Assembly (NCBI GenBank): GCA_963773335.1
Contig: CAVZAT010000004.1
Span: 620,001 to 684,000, forward strand
Direction: 5' to 3'
DNA length: 64,000 bases
Source of the DNA: UBA4742 sp963773335
GTDB taxonomy: Bacteria; Actinomycetota; Acidimicrobiia; Acidimicrobiales; Acidimicrobilacustridaceae
Position numbers and translations under genes: made by a program
The notes under the pieces: generated by a model
Database searches by the model: none
The model's input: only the letters and a program-made list of their open reading frames with translations
Told to the model about the DNA's origin: nothing
Shown here: in pieces, positions 39,051-49,032 of the stretch
Layout of the letters: each line of letters opens with the position of its first letter
Position numbering within the stretch: position 1 is the first letter of the stretch

Positions 39051-39192
39051 TCTGTGGTCCCGAGAGGGAGTTCGGGGGTTGGGGCGGCTCCCCGCAGGCT
39101 AGGCGACGCCGTCGCCCTGTGCAGGGGCAGGCCGGAAGGGCTCTCCGACGCACCGCGCTCCGAATCCTATCGGTCCGTAACGCGATTGCAAT

Positions 39193-39600
39193 CTAGAGGT
39201 TCGGGAAGAAGATGGCGATCTCGCGCTGGGCCGACTCGAGCGAGTCGGACCCGTGGACCAGGTTCTCGGTGAACAGGATCCCCAGATCGCCGCGGATGGT
39301 GCCCGGGTCGGCCTCGCGGGGATTGGTGGTGCCCATCATGGTGCGCACGACCTTCCAGGTGTCCTCCGGGCCCTCGACCACGAACACCAGCGCCGGCGAC
39401 CGGCCGATGAAGGCGACCAGTTCGGCGTAGAAGCCCTTCCCCACGTGCTCGGCGTAGTGCCGGCCGGCCAACTCGGCGTCGATCGTGCGCAGCTCGGCAG
39501 CCACGAGCTTGAGGCCCTTGCGCTCGAAGCGACCGATGATCTCCCCGACCAGGCCGCGTTCGACCGCGTCGGGCTTGCAGATGACGAGCGTGCGATCCAT
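39193..39600 (-). CDS. ndk: Nucleoside diphosphate kinase, 135 aa
   Basis: Transfers gamma-phosphate between nucleotides. MDRTLVICKPDAVERGLVGE at the N-terminus and the active-site histidine in NLVHGSDSLESAQREI (about 113-128). Length is normal. In actinobacteria ndk commonly follows folC, as its degenerate relative does here. Confidence 0.97.
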   Translation of the reverse strand: MDRTLVICKPDAVERGLVGEIIGRFERKGLKLVAAELRTIDAELAGRHYAEHVGKGFYAELVAFIGRSPALVFVVEGPEDTWKVVRTMMGTTNPREADPGTIRGDLGILFTENLVHGSDSLESAQREIAIFFPNL

Positions 39601-39714
39601 GGGGCGAGGCTAGGCGACCGCCCTCGCGCCCAGCGAAACCGGCTCCTCGAAGGCGTCCGCATCCGCCACATCTGTCACGTGAACGACCTCGCTCACGGGG
39701 CGAGCGTGACCGGT

Positions 39715-40984
39715 TCAGCCATCGGGGCGTGAGGAACGCCGGAGGCGGGCTCGCGCGGAGCCGGCCAGGGCGGCCGAACCGGTCACCACGATGACATCGT
39801 CGGGGGTGGCGCGAGCCGAGCGCGGTGTCGAGCGCGTCGCCCCACCCCGTGACGATGTCGGCGTCGCCCCCCAACTCGGCCGCGGCCCCGGCCACGGCGC
39901 GGGCATCGAGGGCCGCGGGACCGGGGGCGGTGGTGGCCACCACCTCGTCGAACTCGGCCGCGCCGAGGCTGTCGAGCATGGACCGGGCATCGACGTCGGC
40001 GACCAACCCGACCACCAGGAGGCGCCGGCCGCTCACATCGAAGTCCCCGCCCAGGGTGGCGCTCACCCACTCGGCGCCGACCGGATCCTGGGCGGCATCG
40101 ACCACCACCAGCGGCCCGTGGCCCAGCACCTCGAAGTGGCCCGGCACGCGCAGGCCAGCCAGCGCGTCGGTGACCACGCTGGCATCCAACGCCCGACCGA
40201 AGAAGGTCTCGACGGCCGCCAGGGCAGTGGCCGCGTCGTCACCGTGCTGCGCGCCGTGGAGGGGGAAGAACACCTGCTCCTGGCGGCCGAACGACGTGCG
40301 CAGGTCGACCACCCGACCGCCCACCGCCGGCAGGTTCTCGTCCGCCTGGTAGTCCACCTCGCGCTGGACCACTTCGGCCGCACCCCGCCCGTCGATCACC
40401 GCCCGGACCCCCTCGTCGGGCGTGCCCAGCACCACACTCGAGCCTGCGCCCACCAATTCGGCGAAGGGGCCCACCGACTCGACGGAGGTGTCGGTCAGCA
40501 CGACGAGCTGGGGTTCCACGACCGCGGCCGGATGGGCCGCGCCGGCCGCGCCCAGGTCGAGCACCACCACATCGACCGCCATCTGGGCGAACCATCCCAG
40601 TGCGGCGGCGCTCACCACTTCGGACCAGGATGCCGCCACTCCGGCCAGGGCCTCGATGTCGGCGACGCCGCGCAGCGCGTCGGCCAGCTCGGCGTCGGCG
40701 ATGGCCTCGGCGTTGTGCATCAGACGCTCCCCCACCTGGGTCAGGTGGGTGTCGGCCAGCAGTCCCACCGTGAGACCGGTCTCGGCCACCAGGGTGCTGA
40801 TCATCCGGGCCACCGCGTCGGTCTCGGCGGTACCGGCGACGACGATGACCGGGGCGGCCCGCTCGGGGTCGCCCATGACCGCGAGCATGCGGGCCAGATG
40901 GCGGGAGCCCGGCCCATCGCCGGGCTCGCGGGGAGCCGAGCGGGGATGGCGGTCGAGGTACTCGAGGGCGCCGACCAGGTCCAC
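39715..40984 (-). CDS. FolC/Mur-ligase-like protein with degenerate ATP and substrate motifs, one frameshift
   Basis: Overall layout is that of folylpolyglutamate/dihydrofolate synthase, but key motifs are lost. The P-loop (normally GTNGKGS) reads AGTAETDA, the TSPHL motif reads ADTHL, and the DGAHNP motif reads DAAQDP. GLRVPGHFEVLGHGPLVVVD keeps the Mur-ligase C-domain shape, and VIVVTGSAALAGSARAR matches the FolC end. A frame break near 39812 splits the last 35 residues. It occupies folC's usual position beside ndk. Catalysis is unlikely; a regulatory or scaffold role is possible. A true folC may lie elsewhere. Confidence 0.65.
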
Positions 40985-40990
40985 GCCGGA

Positions 40991-42265
40991 CTAGGACGCG
41001 GCGCGGCGGGGGCGCGACGCCGTGGGCGTGGCGGCGCGGGGAACCAGGGTCGGGTTCACCTTGTCGAGCACCACGGTGCGGTCGATGACCACCCGCTCGA
41101 CGTCGGCCCGGCTGGGCAGGTCGTACATGGTGCTGAGCAGCACCTCTTCGAGGATGGCGCGCAGGCCCCGGGCGCCGGTTCCCCGGAGCAACGCCTGGTC
41201 GGCCACCGCGGCCAGGGCGTCGTCGGTGAACTCGAGCTGAGCGTCCTCGAACTCGAAGAACTTCTGGTACTGCTTGACCAGGGCGTTGCGCGGCTCGACC
41301 AGGATGCGGATCAGCGCCTCCTGGTCGAGGTTGCTGACCGCGCCGATGACCGGCAGCCGGCCGATGAACTCGGGGATCAGGCCGAACTTGAGCAGGTCTT
41401 CGGGCAGCACCTGCGAGTAGAGCTGGCCCAGATCGGGACCGCTGGCGCTGCGCAGCTCGGCCGAGAAGCCGACACCCTTCTTGCCGATGCGGCTCTCGAT
41501 GATCTTGTCGATGCCGGCGAACGCACCACCGCAGATGAACAAGATGTTGGTGGTGTCGATCTGGATGAACTCCTGGTGGGGGTGCTTGCGACCCCCCTGG
41601 GGCGGCACCGAGGCGGTGGTGCCTTCCAGGATCTTGAGCAGGGCCTGCTGCACTCCCTCGCCGGATACGTCCCGCGTGATCGACGGGTTCTCGCTCTTGC
41701 GGGCGATCTTGTCGATCTCGTCGATGTAGATGATCCCGGTCTCGGCCTTCTTGACGTCGTAGTCGGCGGCCTGGATCAACTTGAGCAGGATGTTCTCGAC
41801 GTCTTCACCGACGTAGCCGGCCTCGGTGAGGGCGGTGGCGTCGGCGATGGCGAAGGGCACGTTGAGCATGCGGGCCAGGGTCTGGGCCAGCAACGTCTTG
41901 CCGCAGCCGGTAGGGCCGATCAGCATGATGTTGGACTTGGCCAGCTCGACTTCGGTGTCGTGGCCGCTGCCGAACTGCACGCGCTTGTAGTGGTTGTAGA
42001 CGGCCACCGACAGGATCTTCTTGGCCTGGTCCTGGCCGATGATGTAGTCGTTGAGGAAGTCGTAGATCTCGCGGGGCTTGGGCAGCTCGTCGAAGCGCAG
42101 GTCGCTGGTCTCGGCCAGCTCCTCCTCGATGATCTCGTTGCACAGGTCGATGCACTCGTCGCAGATGTACACGCCGGGGCCGGCGATGAGCTTCTTCACC
42201 TGCTTCTGCGACTTGCCACAGAACGAGCACTTCAGCAGCTCGCCACCGTCTCCGAACTTGGCCAC
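40991..42265 (-). CDS. clpX: ATP-dependent Clp protease ATPase ClpX, 424 aa
   Basis: AAA+ unfoldase delivering substrates to ClpP. N-terminal zinc-binding domain with CSFCGKSQ and CDECIDLC, Walker A GPTGCGKT (near 118-125), Walker B GIIYIDEIDK and the ClpP-docking IGF-like loop region LIPEFIGRLPVIG. Starts 37 bases after clpP. Confidence 0.98.
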   Translation of the reverse strand: MAKFGDGGELLKCSFCGKSQKQVKKLIAGPGVYICDECIDLCNEIIEEELAETSDLRFDELPKPREIYDFLNDYIIGQDQAKKILSVAVYNHYKRVQFGSGHDTEVELAKSNIMLIGPTGCGKTLLAQTLARMLNVPFAIADATALTEAGYVGEDVENILLKLIQAADYDVKKAETGIIYIDEIDKIARKSENPSITRDVSGEGVQQALLKILEGTTASVPPQGGRKHPHQEFIQIDTTNILFICGGAFAGIDKIIESRIGKKGVGFSAELRSASGPDLGQLYSQVLPEDLLKFGLIPEFIGRLPVIGAVSNLDQEALIRILVEPRNALVKQYQKFFEFEDAQLEFTDDALAAVADQALLRGTGARGLRAILEEVLLSTMYDLPSRADVERVVIDRTVVLDKVNPTLVPRAATPTASRPRRAAS

Positions 42266-42302
42266 GTCGGTTCGTCTCCCCCGTAGTCGGGCTTGGTGGT
42301 GC

Positions 42303-42938
42303 TTACTGGACGGCTGCGATCGGTCCGCTGTTGTCGGCGAGCGAACGAGCCGAGATGACCTCGTCGATGATGCCGTAGTCCATGGCTTCCTCCGCTGACA
42401 TTACAAAGTCGCGGTCGGTGTCCTGGTGGATCTTTTCCACGGGCTGGCCCGTGTGCTTGCTCAGGATCTCCTCCAGGAGGGTGCGCATGCGCAGGATCTC
42501 GCGGGCCGCCAGCTCGATGTCGGTGGCCTGCCCCTGGGACTGGGCGTAGGGCTGGTGGATCAGGATCCGGGCGTGGGGCAGGGCCAGGCGCTTGCCCGGC
42601 GTGCCCGCGGCCAGCAGCACAGCGGCCGCCGACGCGGCCTGCCCGAAGCAGATGGTCGAGATGTCGGGCTTGATGAACGACATCGTGTCGTAGATGGCGA
42701 ACAGCGCGGTGATGTCACCGCCGGGAGAGTTGATGTAGAGGTTGATGTCCTTGTCCGGGCTCTCCGACTCGAGGTGCAGCAGCTGCGCGCAGATGAGGTT
42801 GGCGATCGTGTCGTCGATCGGCGTGCCCACGAAGATGATGTTCTCCTTGAGCAGCTTGGAGTACAGGTCGTAGCCCCGCTCGCCGCGGTTGGTCTGCTCG
42901 ACGACGTAGGGGATGTTGTAGTTGCGGGGCGAGATCAC
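42303..42938 (-). CDS. clpP: ATP-dependent Clp protease proteolytic subunit, 211 aa
   Basis: Serine protease. Catalytic Ser lies in CFGQAASAAAVLLAAGTPGK, the His in LPHARILIHQP, and the Asp in KIHQDTDRDFVM. The start overlaps the tig stop (ATGA), giving the coupled order tig-clpP-clpX. Only one clpP is here; many actinobacteria have two. Confidence 0.97.
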   Translation of the reverse strand: MISPRNYNIPYVVEQTNRGERGYDLYSKLLKENIIFVGTPIDDTIANLICAQLLHLESESPDKDINLYINSPGGDITALFAIYDTMSFIKPDISTICFGQAASAAAVLLAAGTPGKRLALPHARILIHQPYAQSQGQATDIELAAREILRMRTLLEEILSKHTGQPVEKIHQDTDRDFVMSAEEAMDYGIIDEVISARSLADNSGPIAAVQ

Positions 42939-44422
42939 TCGGCATCCTCTTCGGGCTCGTTGCCGTCGGCCGAGTCGGACTCGGCGGCTTGTCCGGTGGG
43001 ACCATCGACGCTAGCGGCATCTGCGGCCAGCTCCTCGGACAGGTCCTCCCCCAGCGCCGCGGACGCCACCTCGGCCCCGTCGCCGTCCTCGTCCTCGTCC
43101 TCGTCCTCGTCGGGCAGGATCAGCTCGGACCGGTCGAGCGGGTTGCCCTCCTCGTCGACGATCTCGACCGACTCGACCAGCCAGTCGAGCGCCTTGCGGC
43201 GCCGGATGTCGCCGCGGATGGCACTCATCTGGTCGGCCTCGTCGAAGCGCAGCCGGACGGCCTCGGGCGTCAGGTCGAGCTGCTGTGCGACCTGGCCGAA
43301 CTCGGCCTCCAGGTCCTCGGCGGTGGCTTCGATCTGCTCGGCGTCGGCCACGGCCCGCAGCGCCAGGTCGAACTTGGCTGCCCGGGTGGCCGTGGCGCGC
43401 AGCTCCTCCACGAACTCGTTGGGATCCTGACCCGAGCTGGCCAGCCACTGGTCGAGGTTCAGGCCCTGGGCCTGGAGCCGCATGCTGAAGTCCTCGAGCC
43501 GCTGGCGCATCTCTCCGGCGATGAGAGGCTCGGGGACCTCGAGGTCGACCAGGTCGGCGGTGGCCTCGCCCACCTTGTCGCGCAGGTTCATCTGCGCCTG
43601 CATCCGACGCACCGTGGTCATGCGCTCGGCGAGGTCGGCGCGAAGTTCGGCCAGGGTGTCGAACTCGGAGGCCTCGGCCGCCCACTCGTCGTCAGCCTCG
43701 GGCAGCACCCGCTCCTTCACCTCCTTGAGGGTGACCTCGAAGTGCAGCCCCTCCTCGTCGGGATCGGGATGGTCGGCTTCGAAGGACAACTCGTCGCCGG
43801 CGCTGGCCCCGACGAGGGCCTCGTCCAGTTCGGGCACGATGGCGCCGCTGCCCACCTCGTAGGAGTAGTCCTGGGCGGTCAGCCCCTCCAGGTCCTCGTC
43901 GTCCTGCGAGCCGGTCACGTCGATGGTGACGATGTCGCCCTCGGCGGCCTCGCGATCGACCGTCTCGATCTCGGCGTACTGGGTCCGCATCCGATCGATC
44001 TGGGCGTCGATCTCCTCATCGGTGGCCTCGGGCCGGGGAATGGTCACCCGCAGGCTGTCGTAGCCGGGCACGGTGACGACGGGGCGGACCTCGACCACGG
44101 CATCGAACACGACCGGCCCGTCGTCCTCGCCATCGGTGATCTCGATCTCCGGCGCGGCAATCACGTCCACGTCGTGCTCGCGCACTGCCTGGGCGTAGTA
44201 GTCGGGGATGGCGTCGCGCAGGGCTTCGCCGCGGGCCACGCCCTCACCCAGCCGGGCCTCGAGCAGCTTGCGGGGGGCCTTGCCGGGCCGGAACCCGGGC
44301 ACCTTCACCTCCCGGGCGATCTTGCGGAAGGTGGCGTCGAGCGCGGTCTCGAACTCCTGCTCATCCACCTCGACGGAGAGCTTCACCTTGTTGTCTTCGA
44401 GTTCGATCACGGACGTCTTCAC
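42935..44422 (-). CDS. tig: Trigger factor (ribosome-associated chaperone/PPIase), 495 aa
   Basis: N-terminal ribosome-binding domain with VPGFRPGKAPRKLLEARLG, a central FKBP-type PPIase domain (EGDIVTIDVTGSQDDEDLEG), and the helical C-domain. A 60-residue acidic tail (Glu/Asp-rich, after about 430) is an addition common in actinobacteria. First gene of tig-clpP-clpX. Confidence 0.96.
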   Translation of the reverse strand: MKTSVIELEDNKVKLSVEVDEQEFETALDATFRKIAREVKVPGFRPGKAPRKLLEARLGEGVARGEALRDAIPDYYAQAVREHDVDVIAAPEIEITDGEDDGPVVFDAVVEVRPVVTVPGYDSLRVTIPRPEATDEEIDAQIDRMRTQYAEIETVDREAAEGDIVTIDVTGSQDDEDLEGLTAQDYSYEVGSGAIVPELDEALVGASAGDELSFEADHPDPDEEGLHFEVTLKEVKERVLPEADDEWAAEASEFDTLAELRADLAERMTTVRRMQAQMNLRDKVGEATADLVDLEVPEPLIAGEMRQRLEDFSMRLQAQGLNLDQWLASSGQDPNEFVEELRATATRAAKFDLALRAVADAEQIEATAEDLEAEFGQVAQQLDLTPEAVRLRFDEADQMSAIRGDIRRRKALDWLVESVEIVDEEGNPLDRSELILPDEDEDEDEDGDGAEVASAALGEDLSEELAADAASVDGPTGQAAESDSADGNEPEEDAE

Positions 44423-44518
44423 GGCTGCGGAGTGTAGTGGCCGCCAGCCTCAGCTCGGACCGGTGATCGGCCGAGCCGTGGCCGAGTCGTGCCGGGCCGG
44501 AGCGACTCCGACGTGAGC

Positions 44519-45679
44519 TCAGGCCAGCCGGCGCAGCGCCCGATGCAGGCGGTCGAGCTCGTCGTCGGTGGTCACGGCGTGGGGCGACACCCGCACCGAC
44601 GGCCCCAGGGCCCGACGCTCGCCGTCGATCGGACTGCCGTTGGCCACATTGGTCCAGACGTTGACACCGGCGCCGGCCAGCTCGGCTCGGACCTGAGCGG
44701 GATCGAGTCGGGCATGGGTGAACGACACGATGCCGTGCAGCGGTGCCGGTGCCACCAGCGTCAGGCTGGGCACCGCGGACACGACCTCGACCACGGCCTG
44801 GGTGCGTTGGGCCACCCCCCGGGCCACCTCCTCGATCCCGATGGACGACAAGTGGCGCGCCGCCTGGCCCAGGCCCAGCCGGAGGGCGACGCTGTGCTCG
44901 AACAGGTCGAAGCGCCGGGCCCCGGGAGCGGGCTCGACGCCGGTCGTGGTGATCGAGGCCGTCGCGGTCAGGTCCAGCGCCAGCGGGACCACCGAGCCGG
45001 CCAGTCCGGGGGCGACGTAGAGCACACCGGTCCCCCGCGGCGCACGCAGGAACTTGCGTCCCGGGGCGAAGGCCACCGACGCACCCAGTCGGACCACGTC
45101 GACGGGCAGTTGGCCCAACGACTGGCTGATGTCCAGGGCCAGCACGGCGTCGGTGTCGAGCCCGGCCATGGCCGCGGCCACGTCGTCGAGGGGGGTGACC
45201 GTACCCACGTGGGTGGGTACGTGGGTGACGAGCACCAGGCGGGTGGCGGAATCGATCACCTCGGCCAGCCGGTTGGGTTCCACCACGCCGTCGGGTCCCG
45301 CCGGGGCCACCACGATCTGCACCCCCGACACGGCCCGGAGCTGCATCAACACCGCCAAGCTGCTCACGTAGGCGAACTGGTCGACCACCACCCGGTCATG
45401 CGGACCCCATCCGCCGCTCAGGGCCATGGCCCACACGATGGTCGTCCAGGCCTGAGTCGCGCTCTCGACCACCACGACATCGTCACCGGGCACGCCGATC
45501 GCCGCGCCGATGGCCACCCGATCGGAGATCAGCTCGTCGGCCACCAGCTCGGCCGCCTCGTACCCGCCGATCTCGGCCTCGAGGCGCAGGTGGGAGACGA
45601 CCCGGTCCACCACCGACGCGGGCGGGATGGATGAGCCGGCGTGGTTGAAGTGGGCTCGGGCGGTGGATGGACGACTCAT
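44519..45679 (-). CDS. Aminotransferase class V-fold PLP-dependent enzyme, 386 aa
   Basis: Fold-type I PLP enzyme related to cysteine desulfurases and isopenicillin-N-epimerase-like lyases. N-terminus STARAHFNHAGSSIPP is typical of the fold, LALDISQSLGQLPVDV holds the PLP-ring Asp, and FAPGRKFLRAPRGTGVLYV holds the Schiff-base lysine. No desulfurase active-site Cys loop is obvious, so substrate is open (desulfurase, selenocysteine lyase or C-S lyase). ATG 45679 overlaps the acyltransferase stop. Confidence 0.8.
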   Translation of the reverse strand: MSRPSTARAHFNHAGSSIPPASVVDRVVSHLRLEAEIGGYEAAELVADELISDRVAIGAAIGVPGDDVVVVESATQAWTTIVWAMALSGGWGPHDRVVVDQFAYVSSLAVLMQLRAVSGVQIVVAPAGPDGVVEPNRLAEVIDSATRLVLVTHVPTHVGTVTPLDDVAAAMAGLDTDAVLALDISQSLGQLPVDVVRLGASVAFAPGRKFLRAPRGTGVLYVAPGLAGSVVPLALDLTATASITTTGVEPAPGARRFDLFEHSVALRLGLGQAARHLSSIGIEEVARGVAQRTQAVVEVVSAVPSLTLVAPAPLHGIVSFTHARLDPAQVRAELAGAGVNVWTNVANGSPIDGERRALGPSVRVSPHAVTTDDELDRLHRALRRLA

Positions 45680-46957
45680 CCCCCCATGATGGGGGCCGGC
45701 CCGACCGTCTCCAAGGCCGTTGGCGCAGCGTCGAGCACCGGGCCGAACACCAGCTGCTCGGGCGTCAGGACCGGGCCCGCTGGGATCGGGGCGACGGCGG
45801 GGGCCGAAGCGTCGCTCGACCAGCTGCCAGGAGACCTCGGCGCACAGCAGCGAGGCCAGCACCGCCCCGGCGATGCCGACCAGACCGAACCCCGCCAGCC
45901 AGGTGAGCCAGACGTAGTGCCACAGGTACAAGGCGTAGGAACGCGAGCCGAGATAGCCCAGCGCCCGATGGCTGAGCAGACGATGGACCCACCCCTGTTC
46001 GGCCACGGTCACGGCCAGCACCAGGAAGCCACCGGCCACGGTGCAGGCCACCCACGCCAACCCATCGTCGACCGACGCGTGGCGAGTCGAGAACGTGAAC
46101 AGGGCCCAACCCAGCACTCCGAGGCAAGCCGCTCGTACGGCCGTGGCCCACCCGCCGCCGGTCAGCCCGTGGAAGCGACCCGTGGTCCAGCCCATGGCCA
46201 AGGCGCTGCCCAGCAGGATCGACGCGGCCCGCGTATCGGTGCCGGCGTAGATGCGCATCCAGTTCGCTCCCTGGTGCATCAACAGCAGCGCCCAGGCCGT
46301 GGACGCCGCGGCCAGGACCAGGGCCACGGGCACCATCAGCCGGCGGAGCCGGCAAGCCAGCAGCGCCATCACCGGCACCCACAGGAGGTAGAGCTGCTCC
46401 TGGGCGGCGACGAACCACAGGTGGCCGAGCGGGAAGCGCCCGCCGTAGAGCCCGAGGATGTCGAGCCAGTTGGTCAGATAGCCCAGGGCCCCGATCGAGC
46501 CCCGGATGGCCACGCCGAAGTCGGTGGGGCCGGTGGCGCCGCCTCCGGGTGTGGTGGCGGTCCAACCGGCGTGGGGAAACAGCGCGACCACCGCCAGCCA
46601 CACGACCAGCAGGGTGCCCAGCGCGGGCAACAGGCGGCGGGCCCGCCGGGCGAAGAACCGCCGGACCCGGATCATGCGCTCGAGACCAGCCTCACCGAGC
46701 AGCGGCACCGTGACCAGGAAGCCGCTCAGGGCCAGGAACACGTACATGGCCACCTCGCCGAACTGGAGGTCGGCCACCAGGCGGGTGTGATCGACGAAGA
46801 CCATCACGAACGCCGCGCCCCGCAGGCCGTCGAGGGCCGGGCGATGGCCGAGCCGGCGAGGTGACCGATGGGTCGGGCGGTCGGATGCCCCGGCCGGGCG
46901 GTGGTCGTCGATGACGTCGGGCATCTCGGACATGTGCCCAGGATCGGGCACGAACAT
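45676..46957 (-). CDS. Acyltransferase 3 (OafA/YrhL type) membrane protein, one frameshift
   Basis: Multi-pass O-acyltransferase of the type that modifies surface polysaccharides or antibiotics. HRPALDGLRGAAFVMVFVDH gives the family's N-terminal motif with the catalytic His; SGFLVTVPLLGE and RRARRLLPAL follow. A G run at 45799-45803 appears one base off: the frame then reads PIPAGPVLTPEQLVFGPVLD and stops at 45676, overlapping the next gene's ATG (ATGA). Uncorrected, the frame runs into the PLP enzyme and mimics a fusion. Start ATG 46957 or 46933. Confidence 0.82.
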
Positions 46958-47181
46958 GCAGAGTTCCTGTGCGCGGGCCCCGCGATGGCTGGGAAAGCGG
47001 TGGGCGCGGCACGCCCGCCGCCCGTGGCCCGGACCCGATCAGTCGCGCCCGACCGCGGCCACGCGATCACCCGACCACGATCACCTCATCGCCCACGTTC
47101 ACCCGACGGGGCCGGTGCGCAGATCTCGCTGCTCCGCCGCGAACGTGATCCGCATCGCCCGAGGCGAGAGGCGGTCGTCGG

Positions 47182-47606
47182 TCAGCCGCCGACCATCCCA
47201 TAGGCGTGATCGGGTCTGAGCCGCACGACCGTGCGCCGGTCGTCGACCATGGCCCGGCGGTAGTCCTCCCAGTCGTCATGGGTCCCGCCCACCGAGCGGT
47301 AGAGCTCGATCAGCTCCTGGACGGTCGCGTCGTCACGCCCGCCTGGGCCACCGGCGCCAGCTCGGCCGGACCCTCGAGTACGGCATAGCCGTAGAAGTCC
47401 TCCTGGGTGACGTGCAACGCAGCCCACGGGGTGCGCACCAGGTTGTGGTACTTGGCCCGGTGGGCGGTGATCGAGATGCGGATCACGCCGTCGTCGTCCA
47501 CGGCGTACACGATGTTGGACAGCTGCGGGCGTCCGTTGGCCCGGAGGGTGACCAGCACCCCATGGCGGTGGGCGCGGGCGAAGGTGAGGGCGTCGGTCAA
47601 CTCCAT
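47182..47606 (-). CDS. PPOX-class F420-dependent enzyme, one frameshift
   Basis: Split-barrel flavin/deazaflavin protein of the F420-binding PPOX group (TIGR03618-like). TLRANGRPQLSNIVYAVDDD and TAHRAKYHNLVRTPWAALHV are the conserved core. A break near 47340 separates it from the C-terminus TVQELIELYRSVGGTHDDWE. ATG 47606 is preferred; GTG 47651 would extend it by 15 residues. Substrate unknown. Confidence 0.82.
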
Positions 47607-47754
47607 GCCCGGTTCAACGACCGCGGGCCCGCCTTGTTCCCCGGTGGGCACACCCGCCGGTCACGACAGGCCGGGCGCGACGCCTCGATCGGTGAAGGCG
47701 CCGGCCCCGCCGAGGGCTACGCTGGCCCACCGCTCAGCGGACCCACGCACCGTC

Positions 47755-47829
47755 CGGGGTGTAGCGCAGCTTGGTTAGCGCGCCTGCTTTGGGAGCAGGA
47801 GGCCGGGAGTTCGAATCTCCCCACCCCGA
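47755..47829 (+). tRNA. tRNA-Pro (anticodon TGG)
   Basis: 75-nt cloverleaf. Acceptor CGGGGTG pairs with CACCCCG, the anticodon stem CCTGC/GCAGG encloses TTTGGGA (anticodon TGG), and the T arm GGGAG-TTCGAAT-CTCCC is perfect. CCA is not encoded. Confidence 0.96.
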
Positions 47830-47918
47830 CCATCCGACCAGCCGACCAATCGGCCGAGCGGACATCGCCGGTGACTTCCGCCCCACCGTGGCACGCGGCC
47901 GGAGCGGCTGGCGTGGCC

Positions 47919-48839
47919 TCAGGAGCGGTTGGCCAGGTCCTGGAGCAGGAGTCGGGTTCGCGCCCGCGACTCGTGCTCGTCGGATCCCACGGGGAAGATT
48001 GCGGCCCACACGTCGGTGGCGCCGGCGTCGAACAGCTCCTGGATCTGGGACTCGACCGCGGCCTCGTCTCCCACGATGGCCGCGTCGGCCGGACCGGCTG
48101 CTCCTCCGATGTCGAGCAGCCGGCGGTAGTTGGGCAGATCGCCGTAGCCGGCGAACATGGCTGCTCCCGCCCGACGAGCCTCGTCCACGTCGTCGTGCAC
48201 GGCCACGGGCAGGCCGGCCACGATGCGGGGCTCGGGACGTCCCGCAGCCGTCGCCGCGGTCGACAGGCGCGGCGCGACGTGGCTCTCGACGGCGCGGGCG
48301 TTACCCATCCACAGGATGGTTCCGTCGGTCAACTGGCCGGCGACGCGGAACAGACGAGGCGCCAGGGCGGCGACCAGCACCGAGACCGGCGGCTCGACCG
48401 CTCCGGTTCGGGCCGGGAGGTGGACGCGGAACTCCTGGCCGTCGAGATCGACGGCGTCACCAGCCAGCAGGGTGGTGACGACGGTGACGTACTCCTCGGT
48501 GTGGCGGCCAGGATGAGCGTAGGACAGTCCGTAGGCCTGTTCGATGGGCGCCTGGTGCGATGGTCCGAGGCCCAGGGTGAAGCCGGGCCGGGCCATGGCC
48601 GAAGCCACCGATATGGCCCGGTTGGCCTGCAGCACCGGGTGCGAGGTGTAGGTCTGCAGGACCGACGTGCCCAGCTCGATCGACGTGGTGGCCCGTCCGG
48701 CCAGGGCGATGGCCACCAGCGGGTCGGCGGCGACGGCGCTGGCGTACCAGAGGCTGGCGAACCCGTCCGCTTCCGCGCGCACCGCCTGGTCGACCAGCCC
48801 ATCGATCGTGGCCGCGCCGCCGCTCAATCCGATCTGCAT
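47919..48839 (-). CDS. LLM-class F420-dependent oxidoreductase, 306 aa
   Basis: TIM-barrel oxidoreductase like the gene at 1978. MQIGLSGGAATIDGLVDQAV start, then DGFASLWYASAVAADPLVAI, TSIELGTSVLQTYTSHPVLQ and RPGFTLGLGPSHQAPIEQAY, the pattern of the TIGR03564 F420 subgroup. ATG 48839 gives the family N-terminus directly. Substrate unknown. Lies just before the tRNA-Gly that hosts the island. Confidence 0.87.
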   Translation of the reverse strand: MQIGLSGGAATIDGLVDQAVRAEADGFASLWYASAVAADPLVAIALAGRATTSIELGTSVLQTYTSHPVLQANRAISVASAMARPGFTLGLGPSHQAPIEQAYGLSYAHPGRHTEEYVTVVTTLLAGDAVDLDGQEFRVHLPARTGAVEPPVSVLVAALAPRLFRVAGQLTDGTILWMGNARAVESHVAPRLSTAATAAGRPEPRIVAGLPVAVHDDVDEARRAGAAMFAGYGDLPNYRRLLDIGGAAGPADAAIVGDEAAVESQIQELFDAGATDVWAAIFPVGSDEHESRARTRLLLQDLANRS

Positions 48840-48959
48840 GCTTTCCGAAGCTAGCCGAGACCCCTGGCGCCCACTCGGGGCGGAAGCCTGACCGCTTCGC
48901 TCGGGCGACCAAGCTCGTCCGGCGCGCAACGTGGCCGAGGCGATATCTTGGCCAGGTCC

Positions 48960-49031
48960 GCTGGTGTAGCTCAATGGCTAGAGTCCCAGCCTTCCAAGCT
49001 GGTCATGCGGGTTCGATTCCCGTCACCCGCT
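48960..49031 (+). tRNA. tRNA-Gly (anticodon TCC), integration target
   Basis: 72-nt cloverleaf with anticodon stem CCAGC/GCTGG around CTTCCAA (anticodon TCC) and T arm GCGGG-TTCGATT-CCCGT. The acceptor arm GCTGGTG against CACCCGC has a T-C mismatch at the third pair, where GCGGGTG would pair fully. The 3' 43 bases are part of the island's attachment repeat. Confidence 0.93.
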
Positions 49032-49032
49032 C
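48989..49032 (+). other. attL: 44-bp attachment repeat in tRNA-Gly
   Basis: Bases 48989-49032 recur exactly at 59861-59904 and differ on both sides of that block. The segment runs from the anticodon stem of tRNA-Gly through its 3' end, the usual crossover region of tRNA-targeting tyrosine recombinases. Confidence 0.9.

Noticed and set aside
44519..46957. A single 812-residue frame joining an acyltransferase to a PLP enzyme
   Set aside because: The acyltransferase end is restored by one base at a G run near 45801, giving a stop at 45676 that overlaps the next gene's ATG. Two genes fit better than a fusion.
46958..47181. A small gene ending VNVGDEVIVVG on the minus strand
   Set aside because: Two frames would have to be joined and no start or homology supports it. 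I treat this gap as unassigned.
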